NCBI GenBank assembly: GCA_030760725.1
Contig: JASWHV010000001.1
Span: forward strand, 23,309,928 to 23,373,927
Source of the DNA: Neostapfia colusana
Taxonomy: Eukaryota; Streptophyta; Magnoliopsida; Poales; Poaceae
Length of the DNA stretch: 64,000 bases
Direction: 5' to 3'
Every line of letters begins with the position of its first letter. Position 1 is the stretch's first letter. The translations under genes were made by a program, and so were the position numbers. The notes beneath the pieces were generated by a model, which was not told the DNA's origin, searched no databases, and worked only from the letters and a program-made list of their open reading frames with translations. Positions 58,359 through 64,000 of the stretch are shown piece after piece.

Positions 58359-59020
58359 CTAAGTAAGCATGGTGAACTTACTAGGTAGCGTCGGAGCGCC
58401 TGTCTTCACGCAGAGCGGGTCATGCGTGGCTTCGTCGTACGCCGGACACGGGGGGACCCCCATGGCTATATCAGGAGGAAGCATGGCTTCGGCCCCGCAT
58501 ACCATGTGGAAGGGTAGTTCCCGTGACCCGGCCCTGGGAAGTCCGGCTGGCCCTCGACATGGAGGAGCCGGTATCCCCCGACGGCTCTGGGTGCGCGTCT
58601 GCACCGGTTGTGTGGGTCTGCTTGGCATGGACCTGGCACGCATTGCATCCCTAACCGGTTTGACGGCGTCCAGGTGGCTCTCGGTCACTAGGAGCCATGC
58701 CGGGTGACTTAACCGACCAACGTGCGGGACGATGAGCGTTCCCAGCACTCGCCTCCTTGGACTACTGCGAGCTAATCGCAGCCTTCCTCCTGGGTTATGC
58801 ACCGCAATAGGATGTCGTGGCGCCACGCCAGTAAAGATACCAGCGCGTAGCACTTAGCCATCCGCACCACCCGTTCAGCGGATGCATGTTCATCAGGAAG
58901 GATGTCCTTCAAGGAGTCCCGGACCTCCGTGGTCCATGCATCGGGACTACTTGAGCTTCTGGATCTTGAGCGCTGGGTTGCACGGAGTCCCCAGTGACTC
59001 TTACGATCCTTTGGCGGCAT
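58359..59020 (-). pseudogene. Element G: integrase fragments, core deleted
   Basis: 58772-59020 matches the region before the integrase zinc finger in Tat elements (WTTEVRDSLKDILPDE, LLRCITQEEG). The zinc-finger C/Q/H region can be traced around 58560-58640 in another frame. It is followed at once by ELPFHMVCGAEAMLPPDI, which belongs near the end of integrase. The catalytic core between them is missing. Confidence 0.7.
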
Positions 59021-59058
59021 CCAGGGCCGCCGGGACTGCCTAGCTTTGAGGCACTGGT

Positions 59059-59650
59059 TCAGCCCCCTTCGCCCGGCTCGGCGGGCCGGGCTGTGGACCG
59101 CAGCAACGTCCTCTCAAAGACTCCTTCATGCGCAGGGGCTCCGATGGAGGCTTTCGTTGAGAGGTCGTCAGCTGCGGCCGTGCAAGCGCGCGGTACATGG
59201 CGCAGGTCCAAGGCGAGGAATTCTTTCTCCAACATCCGCACGTGAAGCAGATAAGCAGCTAGCTGTGGGTCATTGCAGGGGCATTCACCCTTAACTTGCT
59301 TGATAACTAGCTGGGAGTCGCCCTGCGCCAACAACTGGCGAGCGCCCAGAGACAGGACTGTCTTTTAGGCCAAAGATGAGTGCTTCATACTCTGCCAAGT
59401 TGTTGGTTGCCTTGGAATTGAGATGCACCATGTACCCAGACTGCTCCCCCGATGGCATGAGAAGCAGTACGCCGGCACCGGCCCCCTGCTTTCGCGAGGA
59501 GCCGTCGAAGAAGAGCGTCCAGTGTGGCCCGGTGAAGACCGGAGCTCGGTACTTTGGTTCACCGTCTTCGCGGCCCCCTGGGTTAGCCTTCGTTGGCGTC
59601 CACTCAGCCACGAAGCCAGCCAGTGCTTGGCTCTCGGCTGTCTGACGTGG
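59059..59650 (-). pseudogene. Element G: aRNH (second RNase H domain)
   Basis: Two overlapping frames. 59291-59650 has WTLFFDGSSRKQGAGAG and NLAEYEALIFGL. 59059-59334 has GDSQLVIKQVKGE, LLHVRMLEKEF and the ADDLSTKAS end. These are the motifs of the extra RNase H domain typical of Tat-lineage gypsy elements. A short frame shift near 59310 breaks it. Confidence 0.85.
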
Positions 59651-59658
59651 TCGGGAGC

Positions 59659-61053
59659 TCAGCTTGAACTCCGCCATCTTCGGGCTGTCTTCTGGCTTCG
59701 GAAGCTGGCAGTGAGTGCCAGCTCCGCCCTCCGGCTGCTCTGGCGCACTTGTCCGCCAGGCTGAAGGGCTCGGAGGCATCGCAGACCTCTCTGGTTGCAA
59801 GCCTCCCAAGCATCTTCTTGTCCTGGACACTGTCGAAGTGCCGCCACCACAGAAGCACTTTGGATATGCGGAATGGTGTTGCATACCTGGGAGAACCACT
59901 GGATGAAGGAGCGCAGCGACTCCACAGGTTGTTGCTTGATGGCTTGGAGGTCAAGCTCCGTGCCGGGACGGGTGTAGGAGCTGCCGAAGTTGGCGATGAA
60001 CTGCCGGTAGAGCTCTCCCCAGGAAGTTATGGAATCCTGAGGGAGGTTCATTAGCCAAGACCGGGCTGGGCCGGTCAAGGCGACGGGGAAGTAGCTTGGC
60101 CATGACGGCCTCATCCCCTCCTGCGGCAAGTACGGCGGTGGAGTAGATCTGGAGGGACCCTCCGGGTTGACGCTGCCGTCGTACTTCTCGGTCAGGTGCG
60201 GCCGAAACTTGCGCGGCCACCTCGTGAAGCGGAGGTGGGGCTCCAGGGCCGTACATCCTGCCCCTGTTGCTGCAGGTGTTGGTGCCGCGAACGCTTGGTT
60301 CGCCGCTGGCACAGTGTACCCCGATATGGGCAAGGCTGCACCATAGACCGGGGGCGCTGTTTGCAGGACATATGGCTGTGGCATATGCTGCGTTTCGTAT
60401 GTCCGGGGCAGAGTTCGCGTGGCGAAAGTCTGCGCCTCAGGCAGGGTTGAGGCAGTCGTCATGCTGACGCCGGCCTCTTGGCTGCGACGCCTTTCTCGTC
60501 GCCGCTCGAGTAACATTCGGGCGTCTTGGCCCAGGTGGCATCGTTCCAGCTCAGTCCTCAGGTCCGTCGACGGAAGCCTGGTGGAGCTGGAATCCGCCGT
60601 CTGTCCGTCAACCATTGGCGTGCGCATCAGCGACACAGCCGGTTGGCCGGAGCGTCGTCCCCGCCGAAGTCGAGGGTTTGCGGAGGCGACGACGAGACGG
60701 TCTATCTCGCGAATCCACTGCTGGGTCGCTGCCTGAGGCGCGTCCCCAACAGGCGGATTGTGCGGTAGCGCTCTTGCTGCGGCTGGCGCACCCCCGCCGG
60801 GTACGCCCAGCGCTACTGAAGACCTGACGCTGGTTGGAGCCTGCATTGCCAGGGTCAGCGCTGCCAGAGCCGGTTGCTGGCTCCCAGTGCAGGTACTGGC
60901 GGCGCGAACGCTTGGTTGCGCCTGACACAGTGTACCCCGGTATGGGCAAGGCTGCACCATAGGCCGGGGACGCCGCTTGCAGAGCACATGGTTGTGGCTT
61001 ATGCTGCGCGGCGTACGCCTGGGGCAGAGCTCGCGTAGCGAAGGTATGCCCAC
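59659..61053 (-). pseudogene. Element G: gag
   Basis: 464-codon frame; the recognisable gag is about residues 270-400 (KFRPHLTEKYDGSVNPEG, GPARSWLMNLPQDSI, ELYRQFIANFGSSYTRPG, LDLQAIKQQPVESLRSFI), typical of Tat elements. The N-terminal part is low-complexity and falls in a tandem duplication. The frame ends abruptly at 59659, where protease and RT would follow, and aRNH begins at once. Confidence 0.78.
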
Positions 61054-61475
61054 CAGGCTGGGTCGAGGCCGACGTCATGTTGTCGCCAGCCTCTTGAGTG
61101 CGACGCCTTTCTCGACGTCGCTCGAGCATCGTTCCAGCTCAGTCCTCAGGTCCGTTGACGGAAGTTTGGTGGAGCTGGAACCCGCCGTCTGCCCGTCAAC
61201 CATTGGCGTGCGCGTCAGCGACACAGCCGGTTGGCCGGAGCGTCGTCCCCGCCGAAGTCAATGGTTTGCGGCGGCGACGACAAGACGGTCTACCTCGTGA
61301 ATCCACTGCTGGGTCGCTGCCTGAGGCGCGTCCCAGCAGGCGGATTGTGCAGTAGCGCGCTTGCTGCTGCTAGCGCATCCCCACCGGGTACGCCCAGCGC
61401 TACTGAAGGCCTGACGCTGGATGGAGCCTGCATTGCCGGGGTCGGCGCTGCCAGAGCCGGTTGCTGGCTCCCAGC
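60275..61475. repeat. About 600-bp tandem duplication in G gag leader
   Basis: Two imperfect copies, about 60275-60885 and 60890-61475, share long stretches (for example AGTGTACCCCGRTATGGGCA and CGTTCCAGCTCAGTCCTCAG). They differ by substitutions and small indels, one of which removes a short piece near 61130 relative to 60510-60545. Confidence 0.82.
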
Positions 61476-61622
61476 TTGCCCTGACACACTCCATCCTGAG
61501 TGTGTCATCATGTACTCTCCCCTGGTCACGGTTTGCCGCGGACGCAGGGGGGGAGAGTTTGCCGCTGAAGGAAGCTTGGTCATCTTCGTCGTCGGAAACT
61601 CGTCGCGCTAGGAGAAAAGCCC

Positions 61623-61640
61623 CCTACCTGGCGCGCCAAA
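61623..61640 (-). other. Element G primer binding site
   Basis: Minus strand TTTGGCGCGCCAGGTAGG directly next to the LTR. It differs from the Met-tRNA type used by the other elements here. Confidence 0.8.
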
Positions 61641-62710
61641 TGTTGAAGTGTGCGGTCGACACTTCCCCCGGGCCTGCACTGGGCAGCCCGCGGAGGTTCT
61701 TTTTTCGGAGGGGCTAGTCCCTAGCGGAGAGCTTGCGCAGATGGACGAGTTAGTAAGAGCTTGACACGGCGAGTTTTACGTGGTTCAGGCCGCCGGATCG
61801 TAAAACCCTACGTCCACGGCGAGCTATGGAGCTCGCTGTATTGCTTGCTGCTCAGGGCCGGAGGCCTGAGCTTGGGGGTGAGTTACAGCTTGAGAGTGTA
61901 TGGCTAGCGTATGAGTTGCAAAGTGTGAACCCAGGGCGCAAATGGCTAGAGTGCGAACCCCTGCTAACGTCTTCTACCCGAGCCTTTTATAGTCCAAGAC
62001 TCGGGTGGCTTATAAGGGGGGCCGGGACCTGACAGGTGGTCCCGGGGAGATTGACTGATATCTACCGTATCTGCAGTTATGCCGGTGGTTGTCTCTGCCG
62101 AAGGCTTCTGAGTCTTCGTCTTGTAGCTCTGCCCATGCTGCATGCTAGTCGTAGTGGATGATGACGGCGGGGGCGGCATGGGATGTCTTGTCGCTGCGTT
62201 TATTGGCTGGCAGGCTCTGACACTGCGCGCCAGTCTGTGATACGACTGGGCGCAACGGCACCTGACAGAGGCGTGCTCCGCGTCTCCGCATCTTGGGAAG
62301 GTGCGGGCCTTGAATACCTTGTACGGGCAAGGTATGGGGCGTCTTTACGCCCACTGCCTATCGCTCGGGGGCAGGCAGCGCCGTTCTGCTGGCCACGTGG
62401 CGGGTCCGGAGCCCTCCTCAGACGAGAGGGGGGGCCGGCCCCGCAGGACACGTGGAGCCTTCGGACCTCTCCCCGCGGAGGGGGAGGTTCGGCTTCTGTT
62501 GGCCACGTGGTGAGCCCGGAGCTCCTCTCTGAAGAGGGGGAGGTCCGGCTTCTGTATGCCACGTGGTGGGCCCGGAGCTCTCCTCTGAGGAGAGGGAGGT
62601 CCGGCCCCGCTGGACGCATGGCGCCTTCGGAGCTCTCCCTGCGGAGAAGGGCAAGATCCTTAGGCATTTTCCCCTGTGCGCGGGGGTACCCCATATCGAG
62701 GGTACCGACA
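61641..62710 (-). repeat. Element G right (5') LTR, 1070 bp
   Basis: TGTTGAAGTGTG to GGTACCGACA; about 2% base differences from the left LTR plus an 8-bp gain (near 62285) and the loss of one minisatellite unit. Confidence 0.92.
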
Positions 62711-63172
62711 TTACCCTACGTCACGACTCGACCAAGTGGTACTCTTCACCGCGAGGGATGGCGAATCGACTCGATATACACCTGCAGGGATACCCGAAGA
62801 TCACGTCACGTACGCCCACCCGTGGAGCTGCACAGCACGCTCACTCGATGTCGTATGGGACAACCTTTCACCCAACAGCCCAAACGTCGAACCGGTCGCA
62901 CCGAAATGAGCAGGAGGTTCCCTACACGCGGGTCAGTGGAATCTTTCTGCCCAAAACCCCACGGTACGATGCAGCTTAAAAAGGTAAGCCGGGGAACATC
63001 TTACTATGCCCGTTAGCAGATTTCCACCTTGCTGCCCTCAGCCTACACCTATAAATCGGTGCGTTATGCCTCGACGCCCGGAGGTTTAGGATACATCGGT
63101 TTACCGGGGCCCATATATCCGATATGCCTTCGGTACGTTCAAACTTGATCAGCGTGGGCTGCACACGGATCG
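62711..63172 (-). repeat. Element E right (5') LTR, segment 2
   Basis: Resumes with TTACCCTACGTCACGACTC, matching 45990 onward in the left LTR, and continues to GCACACGGATCG. A piece of about 55 bp (about 62930-62990) has no match in the left LTR. Confidence 0.88.
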
Positions 63173-64000
63173 TGTAAAAGTCCCAAAAACTTGTAAATGC
63201 AATACTTGAGTTGTGAATAAAGCTGAGTCTAATTTCAAGGTTTGGGACTTGCAAAAACTTTTGTAAAACATGTGAAGATGGTCCTGAGCAAGCCCAGGCA
63301 TCCAAAGGTGGCCATTTCCAAAAAGAGGGTTCCAAACTGTTGGTCAAAAACTTTCATTTGCAGTGGCCAACTTGAAGATTAGAGGGCATGTTCAAATTCC
63401 TCAGGTTTGAATTAGGGATGATGCAAATCTTGAGAAAGTTTGGAGTTGCTTTGATATGAATATCAAAGGGCTTATGAATTTCCTTGAAATTTGAATTTAA
63501 AATTGAACTGAAGTACACCATGTCCAAAATTCCAAACAACTTTTGAATTTGAACTCCTCAGGGCTGAAGTTTGCACTATACCAAATTTGGAAGGTCTTTT
63601 GGGAAAAGAGCAGTGGGACCCAATTGTCATGGAGAGGGGGGACTTAGCACACAAGTATCTGTTTCTCTGTTCAGACTCACTCAACCGACTGAACAAACTG
63701 GTTCTCTGTTTTTCGCTCGAAGCCGCTGAACAACCGACGCCGGCGCGCTGGCCACCGAGGCCCAACGTGTAGCTTACGAACTCAATTTTTCCACATGTAA
63801 CGCCTCAGTGGAGCAACTCAAATACTCCACTTCGGTCTCCTCGCTGTTTCCCCTAGAAGAGCAAGCAGGAGCTGGAAAATTTGCTCGCCACTCGGCCGCG
63901 CTCGGACCCCATTGTCGCCTGGCGCTGCTGCTCCATTCCGTGGCCACCTGCGATCGTAGAAGCTTGCGCCGAACTCCACTGCACCTCCTTGAGCTGCCTA
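63173..64000 (+). repeat. Plus-strand LTR of a Tekay-like element, runs off window
   Basis: Starts TGTAAAAGTCCCAAAAAC at the point where the LTR of E breaks off. The start resembles the minus-strand start of E (TGTAAAAGCCCAAG) and, less closely, of F (TGTAAGGGCC). An AT-rich beginning passes into a GC-rich part after about 63600, as in those LTRs read from the start. No coding frame; the other end is outside the window. The expected target copy is GATCG (63168-63172). Confidence 0.7.

Larger units (their letters stand above)
56469..62710 (-). mobile_element. Element G: deleted Tat/Retand-like gypsy, 6.2 kb
   Basis: LTRs 56469-57586 (1118 bp) and 61641-62710 (1070 bp), running TGTYGAAGTGTG to GGTACCGACA, with a perfect target duplication TTACC (56464-56468 and 62711-62715). 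The PBS beside the right LTR reads TTTGGCGCGCCAGGTAGG on the minus strand. The interior encodes gag, a second-type RNase H (aRNH) and pieces of integrase, but protease, RT and the usual RNase H are absent. LTR base differences are about 2% by eye, so it moved fairly recently despite lacking RT, presumably using enzymes of a complete relative (inference). Confidence 0.9.
45365..63172 (-). mobile_element. Element E: decayed Tekay/Del-like chromovirus, interrupted
   Basis: Minus-strand relative of F. The left LTR 45365-49258 (3894 bp) and right LTR from 55838 both start TGTGGCGGACCGG. Between them lie PPT, pol, gag, leader and PBS in the same order as in F. The right LTR is split by G (56469-62710) and cut at 63173 by a plus-strand LTR, so its end and the target duplication (left flank TAAAT) are not visible. 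Gag-Pol has stops and frameshifts, and there is no upstream ORF like that of F. Confidence 0.9.

Noticed and set aside
58359..58707. Plus-strand frames over integrase fragments of G
   Set aside because: Shadows of the minus-strand integrase pieces; motifs are found only on the minus strand.

Overview
This 64-kb window is plant nuclear DNA made almost wholly of nested LTR retrotransposons. No host gene, tRNA, rRNA, CRISPR array or bacterial feature can be supported. A grass (Poaceae) with a large, repeat-rich genome is the best guess. The grounds are the mix of chromovirus (Reina- and Tekay/Del-like), Tat/Retand-like, SIRE-like Copia, other Copia and very small LTR (SMART/TRIM-like) elements, with LTRs of about 4 kb on two Tekay-like copies. 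The species cannot be named from sequence alone. Element lineages are assigned from motifs read by eye.

Layout. (A) 1-12071, minus: an old Ty3/gypsy chromovirus, broken by a 1.99-kb non-autonomous LTR element (T1, 279-2265), a Copia element (C, 5917-11579, TSD AGCAC) and, at its 5' LTR remnant, a 284-bp SMART-like element (12072-12355). (F) 12438-27873, minus: a complete young Tekay/Del-like element with two 4048-bp LTRs, TSD GCGAC, an uninterrupted 1518-aa Gag-Pol and a separate 314-aa ORF upstream of gag. (B) 27918-43213, plus: a decayed Copia element, split by (H) 29456-40827, plus: a SIRE-like Copia element with an extra ORF after RNase H and many copies of the palindrome CGGACTAGTCCG. 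(D) 43214-45364, minus: the leader, PBS and start of an LTR of another gypsy-like element. (E) 45365-63172, minus: a decayed Tekay-like relative of F, without the upstream ORF. Its right LTR is split by (G) 56469-62710, a deleted Tat/Retand-like element (TSD TTACC) that has lost protease, reverse transcriptase and the integrase core. From 63173 a plus-strand LTR of the F/E type runs off the window.

Insertion order from nesting: A is older than T1 and C; B is older than H; D is older than E; E is older than G and the 63173 element. F lies between A and B in a short flank of unknown origin. Its LTRs differ at about 18 of 4048 positions by eye, so it is the youngest datable insertion and the only one with intact coding capacity. 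The strongest leads are the palindrome array of H, the intact upstream ORF of F and its absence in E, the RT-less but recently mobile G, and the two miniature LTR elements.
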